Below are positions 53,811 through 62,797 of a DNA stretch of 64,000 nt, piece by piece. Position 1 is the stretch's first letter. Every line of letters starts with the position of its first letter. A program made the translations under genes and the position numbers. This DNA is from G963720475 sp963720475 (GTDB taxonomy: Bacteria; Actinomycetota; Thermoleophilia; Solirubrobacterales; Thermoleophilaceae). The stretch lies in NCBI GenBank assembly GCA_963720475.1, contig OY970394.1, forward strand, positions 434,001 to 498,000. The letters run 5' to 3'. The notes beneath the pieces are model-generated. The model did not search any database, had not been told where the DNA came from, and worked only from the letters and a program-made list of their open reading frames with translations.

Positions 53811-54443
53811 CTAGTCCTCGATCTCGAAGCGCGCAGTCTTCGCGGTGCCCTTGTTGCCGGCGGCGTCCACCGGCTCGAGCTTGGCGTTGTACCGGCCCTC
53901 GTCGAGGCCGCCGACCGCGAGCTTCGCCTTGTTCGATCCCGACCTCCCGGTCACCTTGTACGACTTCAGGACCTTGTCCTTCCCGCGTGCACGCACCTTC
54001 ACGCGCACGGAGGCGTCCTCGCTGAGCGTGAAGCGCAGGCGTTTGTCATCGACCTTGGCGCTCACGGAGCTCAACCTCGGCGCGGTCGAGTCGCCGCCGC
54101 CGCCGCCGACCACGATCCGCCCGCGCATGCTCGGATGGACGCGACAGAAGTAGCTCGTCTCGCCGAGGCGGCCGAACGGGCGCGAGTAGGTGAAGCCGAC
54201 TGGGTGGTTGATCAGCAGCACCGGCGCGTTCGGATCGCTGTCGAACGCCTCGCCCGACGAGGAGCCGACGTTGTGGTTGGTGTCGGGCCCGACCCAGGTC
54301 CAACGCACCGTGTCGCCCGAGGCGATGTTGACGGTGGACGGGGTGAACTTGAACTGGTCGCCCACGCGCACCTCGACGGTGGCTGCGGCCGCCGGCGCGG
54401 CCGGGACGATCGCCAGCGCGAACACGAGCGCGATCCTGCGCAT
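53811..54443 (-). CDS. Secreted cupredoxin-domain protein
   Basis: A 210-residue exported protein. After the signal peptide (cleavage near AAAATV) comes a plastocyanin/azurin-like domain: VRVGDQFKFTPSTVNIASGD, with His in TNHNVGS and Cys, His and Met in YFCRVHPSMRG as type 1 copper ligands. A C-terminal beta-domain (LRFTLSEDASVRVKVRARGK) follows. ATG at 54443 lies six bases after TATAGT. Confidence 0.88.
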   Translation of the reverse strand: MRRIALVFALAIVPAAPAAAATVEVRVGDQFKFTPSTVNIASGDTVRWTWVGPDTNHNVGSSSGEAFDSDPNAPVLLINHPVGFTYSRPFGRLGETSYFCRVHPSMRGRIVVGGGGGDSTAPRLSSVSAKVDDKRLRFTLSEDASVRVKVRARGKDKVLKSYKVTGRSGSNKAKLAVGGLDEGRYNAKLEPVDAAGNKGTAKTARFEIED

Positions 54444-54449
54444 GGTTCG

Positions 54450-54455
54450 ACTATA
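54450..54455 (-). promoter_or_regulatory. Putative -10 box (TATAGT) of the cupredoxin gene
   Basis: TATAGT ends six bases before the ATG at 54443; no ribosome binding site is present. Confidence 0.5.
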
Positions 54456-54519
54456 CGCCGCCGGGCGCATTTCCGCCGAGGCCGACGTCGCCGTCCAAGC
54501 GCTTAGGATGCGGCGCGCG

Positions 54520-55587
54520 ATGGGAGCGGCCGACATCGTCGACACGGCGGCCGAGGCGGCCGCGCTCGACCGTGCGCCGTTGATCGTGCGCGAGCCGCTG
54601 GCGAAGTACCTCGACGGTGAAGGACTCGGCAGCGGTGAGATCGTCACCGAGCGGATCGGCGAAGGCCACTCGAACATCACCTACCTGATAGATCGCGGCG
54701 GCACGCGCTTCGTTCTGCGTCGTCCGCCCCGTCCCCCGCTCCCACCCTCGGCCCACGACGTGTTGCGCGAGGCGCGACTTCTCTCCGCGGTCGAGGAGGC
54801 CGACGTGCGTACGCCGCGCGTGCTGGCGGCGTGCGACGACGAGTCGATCCTCGGCGTCCCGTTCTACGTCATGGAGTACATCGAGGGCGAGGTGATCACG
54901 ACCGAGATCCCGCCCGCGCTCGACACGCCCGACGAGCGGCGGCGGATGGGCCTGGAGCTCGCCGACTCGCTCGCCGAGATCCACGCCGTCGACTGGCGCG
55001 CGTGCGGCCTCGAGGGCTACGGCAAGCCGACGGGTTACACCGAGCGCCAGCTGCGGCGCTTCAACGGGCTGTGGGAGCACAACAAGACGCGCGAGCTGCC
55101 CGTCATCCAGGAGGTCGCGCAATGGCTCGCCGACAACCTGCCTAACTCGCCGCCCGCGACGATCGTCCACGGCGACTACCGCCTCGGCAACACGATGCTC
55201 GCTGCCGACGCGCCGGCGCGCCTGATCGCGATCTTCGACTGGGAGCTCGCGACGATCGGCGACCCGCTCGCGGACGTGGGCTATCTGACCGTCACGTGGT
55301 CGCAGGCGGGCGATCCCGAGAACCACATGTTCAGCCTCTCCCCGGCGACGCGGCAGGAGGGCTTCCCGACGCGCGACGAGCTGATCGCCCGCTACGCCGA
55401 GCGCAGCGGGCGCTCGGTGTCCGACCTGCGCTGGTACCAGACGCTCTCGCTCTGGAAGGCAGCGGTGTTCATGGAGGGCAACTACAAGCGGTTCCTCGCC
55501 GGATCGGTCGACGACGAGTACCTCGGGTTGTTCGACGAGGGCGTGCCGATGCTGGCCGAGTCGGCGCTCGAGATCGCCCGCGCATGA
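54520..55587 (+). CDS. APH-fold kinase (ACAD10/LvaA-like)
   Basis: A 355-residue aminoglycoside-phosphotransferase-fold protein. The Brenner motif HGDYRLGN (217-224) and FDWELATIGDPLAD (239-252) give the catalytic Asp residues. The sequence type matches kinases related to ACAD10/11 and bacterial LvaA, which phosphorylate hydroxyacyl-CoA, not antibiotics. It heads an operon with NTF2-like and HAD proteins. ATG at 54520 is used; in-frame ATG at 54508 overlaps a TAGGAT box. Confidence 0.9.
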   Translation: MGAADIVDTAAEAAALDRAPLIVREPLAKYLDGEGLGSGEIVTERIGEGHSNITYLIDRGGTRFVLRRPPRPPLPPSAHDVLREARLLSAVEEADVRTPRVLAACDDESILGVPFYVMEYIEGEVITTEIPPALDTPDERRRMGLELADSLAEIHAVDWRACGLEGYGKPTGYTERQLRRFNGLWEHNKTRELPVIQEVAQWLADNLPNSPPATIVHGDYRLGNTMLAADAPARLIAIFDWELATIGDPLADVGYLTVTWSQAGDPENHMFSLSPATRQEGFPTRDELIARYAERSGRSVSDLRWYQTLSLWKAAVFMEGNYKRFLAGSVDDEYLGLFDEGVPMLAESALEIARA

Positions 55588-55988
55588 GCGCGAGCCGCAT
55601 CGAGATCGTGCGCGAGATCTACAACGAGTGGGCGCAGGGCAACCTTCGTCCGGGAGGCGAGCTGTTCGATCCGAAGATGATGTTCGTGCCGGATCCGCGA
55701 CTCAGCAGCGTGGTCGACAAGTACTACGTAGGGGCGGAGGGCATGAGGTCGTTCATGCACGATTGGATGGGGTCGTTCACGGATCTGCGCTTTATCGCCG
55801 AGGAGATCGTCGAGGTCGGGGACAGCGTGCTGGTCACGACGCTCCAGAGGGGTGCCGGCCGCGAGAGCGGTGCGGCCAGCGAGATCCGCCTCTTCGAGGT
55901 GTGGACCTTTCGTGCTGCCAAGGTGATCCGGCGGGAACAGTTCGAGACGCGTGACGAAGCGCTCGCGGCGATTGGAGCGGACGAATGA
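55584..55988 (+). CDS. SnoaL/NTF2-like protein
   Basis: A 134-residue NTF2-fold protein: EIVREIYNEWAQGN, GMRSFMHDWMGSFTDLRFIAEEIVE and RAAKVIRREQFETRDEALAA. Both ends overlap its neighbours by four bases (ATGA), so it belongs firmly to the kinase-HAD operon. Its role is unknown; it may be an isomerase or cyclase acting on the same substrate. Confidence 0.85.
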   Translation: MSASRIEIVREIYNEWAQGNLRPGGELFDPKMMFVPDPRLSSVVDKYYVGAEGMRSFMHDWMGSFTDLRFIAEEIVEVGDSVLVTTLQRGAGRESGAASEIRLFEVWTFRAAKVIRREQFETRDEALAAIGADE

Positions 55989-56608
55989 GCGATGACGCAA
56001 CGAAGACCGCGCTGATCGTCGACTACGGCGGCGTGCTGACCACCAACGTGTTCGAATCGTTTCGCGACTTCTGCGTCGCGAACGAGCTCGATCCTGAGAC
56101 CGTGCGGGTCGCGTTCCGCGAGGACCCGGATGCGCTTGCCCAGTTGAGGGCGCTCGAGCGCGGCGAGGTCACCGAGCCGGAGTTCGAGGCGCGGTTCGGC
56201 CCGCTGCTCGGCCTGTCCGACTCCACGAACCTGATCGACCGGCTGTTCGCCGGCATCCGCGAGGACCCGGCGATGTTCGACGCGCTGCTGGCCGCGCGCA
56301 AAGCGGGCGTGAAGACGGGCCTGATCTCCAACTCGTGGGGGCGCGGCCGCTACGACCGCGGGCGCTTCGACGAGCTCTTCGACGGCGTCGTGATCTCGGG
56401 CGAGGTCGGCCTCCACAAGCCGGAGGCCGCGATCTACGAACTTGGCTGCGAGCGGGTCGGCGTCAAGCCTGCCGAGGCCGTCTTCGTCGACGACCTGCGC
56501 GAGAACTGCGTCGGTGCGGAGGAAGTGGGCATGGCGGCCGTCCTCCACCGCGGCGCGGAGACGACACTGCCGGAGCTCGAGCAGCTGCTCGGCGTCGAGC
56601 TGCGCTAG
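55985..56608 (+). CDS. HAD-superfamily hydrolase (ACAD10 N-domain-like)
   Basis: A 207-residue HAD phosphatase-like protein. Motif I is VDYGGVLT, where the usual second Asp is replaced, as in the epoxide-hydrolase N-domain/ACAD10 branch; motif II is LISNSWG, the Lys is in GLHKPEAAIY and motif III is FVDDLRENC. Third gene of the coupled operon after the kinase. Confidence 0.88.
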   Translation: MSDDATKTALIVDYGGVLTTNVFESFRDFCVANELDPETVRVAFREDPDALAQLRALERGEVTEPEFEARFGPLLGLSDSTNLIDRLFAGIREDPAMFDALLAARKAGVKTGLISNSWGRGRYDRGRFDELFDGVVISGEVGLHKPEAAIYELGCERVGVKPAEAVFVDDLRENCVGAEEVGMAAVLHRGAETTLPELEQLLGVELR

Positions 56609-57450
56609 CCCGCGGTGATCAGCACGACCCCGCCGAGCGCGACCGCGACCCCGAGTTGCTGGGCGCGCGCGATCCGCTCGTGGAGCACGACCCGGGCGAG
56701 CGCGATCGTGACGAGCGGGTAGAGCGAGCTGACGACCGCCACGACGCTGACGAGCCCCTCGGTCGAGGCGAATCCGTAGAGCGTGTTCGCGGTGATGTCG
56801 AGCAGGCCGATCGACGCGAGCGCCGCGAGCTCGCGCGGCTCCGGGGGGATGCTCGCCCGCAAGGCGAGGACGGCGAGGACCAGCAGGCCCACGCCGGTGA
56901 CGCGGTTGACGAAGATCGCCCAGAAGACGTCGCCGTCGCTCGCCTTGTCCATCGCGAGGAAGAAGCTCCCGAAGCCGACCGCGGCGAGCAGGCCGAGGCC
57001 GGCGCCCGCCGTGATCCCTGCGTGCGCGTCGCCCGAGTCCGATCGCGGCTCGCGCGCGGCGAACACGGCACCGCAGATGGCGAGCCCGATCCCGGCGACC
57101 TGCAGCGCGCTCGGCCGATCGCCCGTGGCGATGCCGACCGTCACCGGGATCGCGGCCGCCGTCGCCGACAGCGGCGCCACGACGCTCATCACGCCGACGG
57201 CGAGCCCGCGGTAGAGCGCTGCCAGCCCGGCGATCCCGGCGATGGCAGAAATCGCCGCGTACAACGCAAAGTCGCCTGGCGGCGGGCTCTCGCCGCGCGC
57301 CGCCACGATCGCCGCGATCAGGACGAGTCCGGCTCCCTGCGAGACGACGAGGACCGCGGCGACCGCAAAGCGGCGTGACTTCAGACCACCGACGAAGTCG
57401 GCGAGCCCCCACGCAACGCTCGACGCGACCGCGAGCGCGACCGCCAGCAC
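56605..57450 (-). CDS. EamA family transporter
   Basis: A 281-residue protein with ten predicted helices in two EamA repeats: VASSVAWGLADFVGGLKSR at the start and LYPLVTIALARVVLHERIA near the end, which is the repeat signature. The substrate is unknown. GTG at 57450, ten bases after the cyclophilin gene, so it may be co-transcribed with it. It overlaps the HAD gene tail to tail. Confidence 0.88.
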   Translation of the reverse strand: MLAVALAVASSVAWGLADFVGGLKSRRFAVAAVLVVSQGAGLVLIAAIVAARGESPPPGDFALYAAISAIAGIAGLAALYRGLAVGVMSVVAPLSATAAAIPVTVGIATGDRPSALQVAGIGLAICGAVFAAREPRSDSGDAHAGITAGAGLGLLAAVGFGSFFLAMDKASDGDVFWAIFVNRVTGVGLLVLAVLALRASIPPEPRELAALASIGLLDITANTLYGFASTEGLVSVVAVVSSLYPLVTIALARVVLHERIARAQQLGVAVALGGVVLITAG

Positions 57451-57459
57451 GGCGGGGGT

Positions 57460-57918
57460 CTAGTCGGCCAGCTCGACGCGCTCTATCACGACCGGCTCGA
57501 TCGGCGCGTCCCCCGCGCCGGTCTCCGTGCCCTCGATCGCGTCGACGGCGTCCATCCCTTTCGTCACCTCGCCGAAAACCGTGTGCTTGCCGTCGAGCCA
57601 GTCGGCCGCCTGGATCGTGACGATGAAGAACTGGCTGCCGTTGGTGTCCGGGCCGGCGTTCGCCATCGCGAGCGCGCCGCGCACGACCTTGTTGTCGTTG
57701 AACTCGTCCTCGAAGGTGTACCCGGGGCCGCCCGTTCCGGTGCCCTCGGGGCAGCCGCCCTGGATCATGAAGTCCTTGATCACGCGGTGGAAGGTCAGCC
57801 CGTCGTAGAACCCGTCGCCGGCCAGCTTGCGGAAGTTCTCCACGGTCTTCGGAGCGTCGCCGTCGAAGAAGTCGACCTCGATCGGACCGTGGTTGGTGTG
57901 CAGGGTCGCCTTGCTCAT
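57460..57918 (-). CDS. Cyclophilin-type peptidyl-prolyl isomerase
   Basis: A 152-residue cytoplasmic cyclophilin. The active-site region FHRVIKDFMIQGGCPEGTGTG and GSQFFIVT are typical, with the Trp in AADWLDGKHTVFG. ATG at 57918 overlaps the DEAD-box stop (ATGA), coupling the two. Confidence 0.94.
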   Translation of the reverse strand: MSKATLHTNHGPIEVDFFDGDAPKTVENFRKLAGDGFYDGLTFHRVIKDFMIQGGCPEGTGTGGPGYTFEDEFNDNKVVRGALAMANAGPDTNGSQFFIVTIQAADWLDGKHTVFGEVTKGMDAVDAIEGTETGAGDAPIEPVVIERVELAD

Positions 57919-59384
57919 TTCTTCGCCACCTCCAGCCGGAGCTCGACGCCCCGGACTCGCTTGCCGGTCACCTTGTCCGTCACCTCGCCCGCGCGCTCGG
58001 CGGGCACCTCGAGAAAGCTGAAGCGCTCGAGCACGTGGACGTTCGAGATGTCCTCGCCGTCGAGATGGGAGTGATCGACGACGGCACCGATCACGTCGGC
58101 GGGCTCGAACCCGTGCTTGCGACCTGCCCCGAGGAAGAGCTTCGAGCGGCTTCCGTCGGTGCGCTTGCGCGGCTTCGTGTGGCGAGGACGACGCGGCTGG
58201 CGGGCGCCGTCGCCGTCGCCATCGCGCTCCTCGGCGCGCGGCTCGCGCTCCGGCGTCTCGCGCTTCGGCGCGGCGCCGTCCTTCCCCCACTCCGCGATCT
58301 CGGTGTTCGCGTGGCGCTCGATCGCGTGGAGGTCGTCGCGCTGTTTCGGCGTGATCAGCGTGATCGCGCGGCCCGACCGGCCGACGCGGCCTGTGCGCCC
58401 GATGCGGTGGACGTACACGTCGGGCGAGTTCGGGATGTCGTAGTTGATCACGTGCGAGACGCCTGAGATGTCGAGCCCGCGGGCGGCGACGTCGGTCGCG
58501 ACGAGCAGCGACTCGCGGCCCGACTTGAACGCGATCATCACGCCGTCGCGCGCGCCCTGCGACATGTCGCCGTGGAGCGTCTTGACGCGCAGACCCTTGT
58601 CGCCGCAGCGCCGCGCGAGCCGATCCACGCCGATCTTCGTGCGCGCGAACACGATCGCCTGCTCGGGGCGCTCCTCCTTCAGCACCTTCGCGAGCGCATC
58701 GGGCTTCTCCCGGTCCGGCACCTCGAGGTAGAACTGCTCGACGGTGTCGATCGTGAGCGTCGCCGCCTTGACCTTGATCGTCTCGGGGTCGTACATGAAC
58801 TTCTCGGCGAGGCGCCTGATCTCGGCGGGCATCGTCGCCGAGAAGAGCGCCGTCTGGCGGCCGGACGGGCAGCGGCCGAGGATCATCTCGACGTCCTCGA
58901 GGAAGCCGAGGTCGAGCATCTCGTCGGCCTCGTCGAGGACGACGTAGCGCGCGTCGGAGACGACGAGGTGGTGGCGGCTCATCATGTCCATCACCCGCCC
59001 CACGGTCCCGACGACGACCTGGGCGCCTTCCTTCAGCTGTGCGGCCTGGCTGCGGATCGGAGCGCCGCCGAAAACCGCGACGACGTTGACCCCGCGGCGC
59101 TCGCCGTAGGCGCGAATCGCCTGCGTCACCTGGATGCAGAGCTCGCGCGTCGGGGTGAGGATGAGCGCCTGGACCTCCGGGTCCTCGGGATCCACGTACT
59201 CGAGCATCGGCAGCCCGAACGCGGCGGTCTTGCCGGTGCCGGTCTGGGCCTGGCCGATCACGTCGCGGCCCTCGAGCAGGGCAGGGATGGTCGCCTCCTG
59301 GATCGGAGTCGGCTGCTCGTAGCCAAGGTGCGTGAGCGCCTCGAGCAGTGGCTCGGACAGGCCGAGCTCCTCGAAGGAGGCCAT
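57915..59384 (-). CDS. DEAD-box RNA helicase
   Basis: A 489-residue helicase with Q motif PTPIQEATIPALL, Walker A AQTGTGKT, DEAD box VLDEADEM, SATMP, and HRIGRTGRVGRSG. After a basic linker the C-terminal DbpA-like RNA-binding domain (LFLGAGRKHGFEPADVIGAV) is present, placing it with DeaD/CsdA-type helicases of ribosome assembly and RNA decay. ATG at 59384 is six bases from TAGGCT, whose TAG is the stop of the preceding gene. Confidence 0.94.
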   Translation of the reverse strand: MASFEELGLSEPLLEALTHLGYEQPTPIQEATIPALLEGRDVIGQAQTGTGKTAAFGLPMLEYVDPEDPEVQALILTPTRELCIQVTQAIRAYGERRGVNVVAVFGGAPIRSQAAQLKEGAQVVVGTVGRVMDMMSRHHLVVSDARYVVLDEADEMLDLGFLEDVEMILGRCPSGRQTALFSATMPAEIRRLAEKFMYDPETIKVKAATLTIDTVEQFYLEVPDREKPDALAKVLKEERPEQAIVFARTKIGVDRLARRCGDKGLRVKTLHGDMSQGARDGVMIAFKSGRESLLVATDVAARGLDISGVSHVINYDIPNSPDVYVHRIGRTGRVGRSGRAITLITPKQRDDLHAIERHANTEIAEWGKDGAAPKRETPEREPRAEERDGDGDGARQPRRPRHTKPRKRTDGSRSKLFLGAGRKHGFEPADVIGAVVDHSHLDGEDISNVHVLERFSFLEVPAERAGEVTDKVTGKRVRGVELRLEVAKK

Positions 59385-59390
59385 CGCCAG

Positions 59391-59396
59391 AGCCTA
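59391..59396 (-). promoter_or_regulatory. Putative -10 box (TAGGCT) overlapping a stop codon
   Basis: TAGGCT begins with the TAG stop of the quinone oxidoreductase and ends six bases before the helicase ATG, so the helicase may have its own leaderless transcript besides read-through. Confidence 0.45.
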
Positions 59397-60365
59397 CGCA
59401 GTCGGATCGAGCAGCAGCTTGCCCGACGTGCGCCGCGCTACGAGATCCTCGTGCGCTCGCGCGACCTCGGCGAGCGGATAGGTCTCGCCGACGACCGCAT
59501 TCACCTCACCGCGCCCGGCGAGCTCGAACAGCTCGCGCAAAGGCTCGCGGAGCATCTCCGGCCGCTCGAGGCAGTGCATCAGCCAGAAGCCGACGACCGC
59601 CCGGCTCGAGCGCAGCAACCGCGCCGTGGCGACCGCGTTCGCCTGCTCGCTCGCGATCCCGTAGGCGACGATCCGCCCGAACGGGGCGAGCGCGTCGAGC
59701 GAGGCGTCGAAGACGCTCCCGCCGGACATCTCGAACACGACATCCACCGGCGCGCCCCCGTTGGCATCGATCAACGCGGCGGTGAGGTCGTCCGAGTTCG
59801 TATCGACCGCGGCGTCGGCCCCGAGCGAGCGGCAGAGCTCGCGTTTCTCCTCTGAGCTCGCGGTCGCGATCACGCGCCCGGCCGCGAACGGCTTCCCCAG
59901 CTGCACCGCGATGCTGCCGACTCCGCCGGCGCCCGAGATCACCACGACGCTCTCCCCCTCGCCGACCTTCCCGCACGTGCGGTAGAGGTGCCACGCGGTG
60001 AGCCCCTGGATCAGCAGCGCGAGCGCGGTGTCGTACTCGACCTCGTCCGGCAACGGAAACGTGGCTTGCGCGGGCGCGGACGCCCACTCGGCGTAGCCCC
60101 CGCGCGCGACCATCGCGACGACCCGCTGGCCCGCCTCGAATCCCGCTCCGGCCCGTTCGACCGTGCCGGCCACCTCCCCGCCGAGGATGTGCGGCAGGTC
60201 GAACTTGGCCACGTAGGAGTTCTCGCGCTGGTGAGTGTCGGCGAAGTTGATCCCGGAGCGCTCGACCTTGATCAGCACCTCGCCCTCGGCCGGCTCCGGC
60301 GTCGGGACGTCGGCGACCTTCAGGACGTCGGTCCCGCCCCACTCCTCGATCTGCACGGCGCGCAT
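59394..60365 (-). CDS. Quinone oxidoreductase (zinc-independent MDR family)
   Basis: A 323-residue medium-chain reductase: GINFADTHQR, the family segment LLIQGLTAWHLYRTCGKV and the NADPH-binding GAGGVGSIAVQLGK. Catalytic zinc ligands are absent, as expected for the QOR/CurA group, which reduces quinones or enones. ATG at 60365. Confidence 0.92.
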   Translation of the reverse strand: MRAVQIEEWGGTDVLKVADVPTPEPAEGEVLIKVERSGINFADTHQRENSYVAKFDLPHILGGEVAGTVERAGAGFEAGQRVVAMVARGGYAEWASAPAQATFPLPDEVEYDTALALLIQGLTAWHLYRTCGKVGEGESVVVISGAGGVGSIAVQLGKPFAAGRVIATASSEEKRELCRSLGADAAVDTNSDDLTAALIDANGGAPVDVVFEMSGGSVFDASLDALAPFGRIVAYGIASEQANAVATARLLRSSRAVVGFWLMHCLERPEMLREPLRELFELAGRGEVNAVVGETYPLAEVARAHEDLVARRTSGKLLLDPTA

Positions 60366-60415
60366 CGGGCGTACTCAAGCCGATTCACGCCCATCCCGCT
60401 AGTCTGCGCCGCCGG

Positions 60416-61348
60416 ATGAGCCTCTGTGTGGTCGGTTCGATCGCCTTCGACGCGGTCAAGACGCCCTTCGGCGAGCGCGAGCGGATGCTCGGGGGCTCGG
60501 CGGTGCACTTCTCGCTCGCAGCGAGCTTCTTCACCGACGTACGCGTGGTCGGCCCCGTCGGCGACGACTTCGGCGACGCCGAGTACGAGGTCCTCCACGG
60601 CCGTGGCGTCAACACCGACGACATCGAGCGCATCGCCGGCGGCAAGACGTTCTTCTGGCAGGGCCATTACGAGTTCGACCTCAACACCGCCCACACCGAC
60701 GACACGCAGCTGAACGTCTTCGGGGAGTTCGAGCCGAAGCTGTCCGACACCTCGAAGCAGTCGGAGACCCTCTTCCTCGCCAACATCCAGCCCGACCTCC
60801 AGCGCCAGGTGCGCGAGCAGTCGCAGGCCCACACCGTCGGGCTCGATTCGATGAACCTCTGGATCGAGACAGCGCGGGATTCGCTCGCCAAGACGATCTC
60901 GGGCGTTGACCTCGTGTTCATGAACGACGCCGAGGTCCGCATGCTCACCGAGCAGCCGAACCTCGTCCGCGCGGCGCGCGACGTGATGGCGATGGGCCCA
61001 AGTGCGGTGGTCGCCAAGCAGGGCGAGTACGGCGCCGCGCTCTTCACGGAGGACGGCTTCTTCGCGCTGCCCGCGTACCCGCTGGAGACGGTCAACGACC
61101 CCACCGGCGCGGGCGACTCGTTTGCCGGCGGCTTCCTCGGCTACCTCGCCTCCGAGGGCGAGGGCGCACGCGAGGACGACGACGCGCTACGCCGCGCGAT
61201 GACGTTCGGCTCCGTGCTCGCGTCGTTCAACGTCGAGGAGTTCGGCACCGAGCGGGTCAGCCGCCTGACCCGTGACGAGATCGACGAGCGCTTCGGCGAG
61301 TTCCAGCGGATGACGGACCTCGGCCGGGCTCCGCAGGCGAAGAGCTAG
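60416..61348 (+). CDS. PfkB/ribokinase family sugar kinase
   Basis: A 310-residue kinase. GGSAVHFSLAASFFTDVRVVG is the N-terminal signature and DPTGAGDSFAGGF carries the anion hole and catalytic Asp. The substrate may be a nucleoside or sugar; the NLWIETARD loop is typical of uncharacterised actinobacterial members. ATG at 60416 is 10 bases after a TAGTCT box. Confidence 0.92.
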   Translation: MSLCVVGSIAFDAVKTPFGERERMLGGSAVHFSLAASFFTDVRVVGPVGDDFGDAEYEVLHGRGVNTDDIERIAGGKTFFWQGHYEFDLNTAHTDDTQLNVFGEFEPKLSDTSKQSETLFLANIQPDLQRQVREQSQAHTVGLDSMNLWIETARDSLAKTISGVDLVFMNDAEVRMLTEQPNLVRAARDVMAMGPSAVVAKQGEYGAALFTEDGFFALPAYPLETVNDPTGAGDSFAGGFLGYLASEGEGAREDDDALRRAMTFGSVLASFNVEEFGTERVSRLTRDEIDERFGEFQRMTDLGRAPQAKS

Positions 61349-62797
61349 CTAGCGGCAGCGGACGAGCCGCCGCTTGACGGTGCGCTGGCGGCCATCGGCG
61401 AGCACGGCGCTGGCCCTGATACGTGCCGCGCCCCCGCGGCGCACGTTGCGCAGGGCGGGGCGGTGGGCGAAGGGCCGCTGCCCATCGGTGATCACGGAGC
61501 CCGCACCGAGACGGAAGTCCACCCGCACGACGTGTTGCAGGTCGGCGCCCCTGAGCGTCACGCGCAGTCCCGAGCGGGCGCAGCGGCGGCGCGCGGCGCC
61601 CGCGCCGGGCCGGTACCGCATCTTCAGCTTGAGACGGGGCGTGACGGGTTCCGGGTAGCGGCGGCCGAGCTCGTCCGCGAGCGCCCGGTAGCGGCCGAAG
61701 GCAGGCTTCTCGGCGTAGTCGTCTCGCAGGAGGCCGTACTGGTGCTGGAAGTTGGGCGACGCGGTCGCATGGTCGCGCAGGTCGAACCAGCGGTAATCGC
61801 TCACGTTGTAGGTGCCGCGGAAGTCGTGCACGGCGCGGACCATCTCCTCGAGGGCGACGACCTGCGCGTCGTATCCGCGCACCGGCGGCAAGGTGGGCCA
61901 GCCGTTCTCCTCGACCTTGATCGGCACACCGGGACCGAGCCCGGCGATCGGCATGAAGCATTTCCGCAGCTGGCTGATCGCGGCGACGAGGCCATCGCGA
62001 TAGCCGCCACCGGGGAGCTCCACCGGAGGGAACACCGTGCCGGGATAGGCGTCGAGCCCGACCCAGTCCACCGCCTCCACCAGCCGCCGCCGGCCGCGGT
62101 CGCGCAGGTGCTCCCAGAACGCACGCTCGCTGAGGGGATCGTTGCGGTAGACCCAGTTGAAGCCGATCTCGAGCTGCGCGTAGCCGAGCCTGCGCGCCTC
62201 GTCCTTCGCGGCGACGACACCCTCGACGAGCGCGTCGCGCACGCCGCGGTAAGCGCTGTCGGAGGAGTCCGGCGAGAAGGGGATGAAGTTCGCCTCGTTC
62301 GTGACCTGGAGCGCCGTGACTCCGGGGATCGCCCCGAACCGCCGCACGACCTCGCGCACGTGCGCGACCCACGCGCCGATGTCGCCCTCCTGCCGCGAGC
62401 TGGGGTGGTAGCGGACCTGGAGCTCAACCGGGAAGCCGGCGGCCGTATAGCGCTCGGCGAGTGCGAGGAAGCGCTTGAAGGCCGCCTCGCCGTCGGACCA
62501 GAAGAAGCGGTTCAGCCGCAGCACAAACGGCGCCCTGGCGGGGCGGAGCTTCTCGAGTGCGGCGAGCGTCCGCTCCGGCACGTCGGGGGTCGCCGGCGTC
62601 GGGACGCCGATCACACCCGCCTCGCCTGCCGGCGTGATGCCGAAGCGAACGCGTTCGCCGGCGCGCTGCGGGACCCCTCCGGAAGTCAGGTCGCCGAGGC
62701 AGAGGGCGTCCTGGCCGGCCGCTGGCGCGGGGGCGAAGCCCGCGAACGATGCCGCGACGCCGAGGACCCCGAGCAGCAGGGCCCGTCTACTTCGGAT
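61349..62797 (-). CDS. Secreted glycoside hydrolase-like protein (ATC start proposed)
   Basis: An exported protein of about 482 residues. A signal peptide (RSRRALLLGVLGVAASF) is followed by a TIM-barrel resembling clan A glycosidases: acid/base Glu in VTNEANFIPF and probable nucleophile in KVEENGWPT. A C-terminal beta-domain has paired cysteines. No ATG, GTG or TTG lies at the signal peptide; ATC at 62797, three bases after GAGG and inside the end of the MCE gene, is the best candidate. Substrate unknown. Confidence 0.75.
   Translation of the reverse strand: MRSRRALLLGVLGVAASFAGFAPAPAAGQDALCLGDLTSGGVPQRAGERVRFGITPAGEAGVIGVPTPATPDVPERTLAALEKLRPARAPFVLRLNRFFWSDGEAAFKRFLALAERYTAAGFPVELQVRYHPSSRQEGDIGAWVAHVREVVRRFGAIPGVTALQVTNEANFIPFSPDSSDSAYRGVRDALVEGVVAAKDEARRLGYAQLEIGFNWVYRNDPLSERAFWEHLRDRGRRRLVEAVDWVGLDAYPGTVFPPVELPGGGYRDGLVAAISQLRKCFMPIAGLGPGVPIKVEENGWPTLPPVRGYDAQVVALEEMVRAVHDFRGTYNVSDYRWFDLRDHATASPNFQHQYGLLRDDYAEKPAFGRYRALADELGRRYPEPVTPRLKLKMRYRPGAGAARRRCARSGLRVTLRGADLQHVVRVDFRLGAGSVITDGQRPFAHRPALRNVRRGGAARIRASAVLADGRQRTVKRRLVRCR

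Noticed and set aside
54520..55587. Aminoglycoside resistance kinase
   Set aside because: Only the kinase fold is shared; sequence type and operon context fit ACAD10/LvaA-like kinases of acyl-CoA metabolism.
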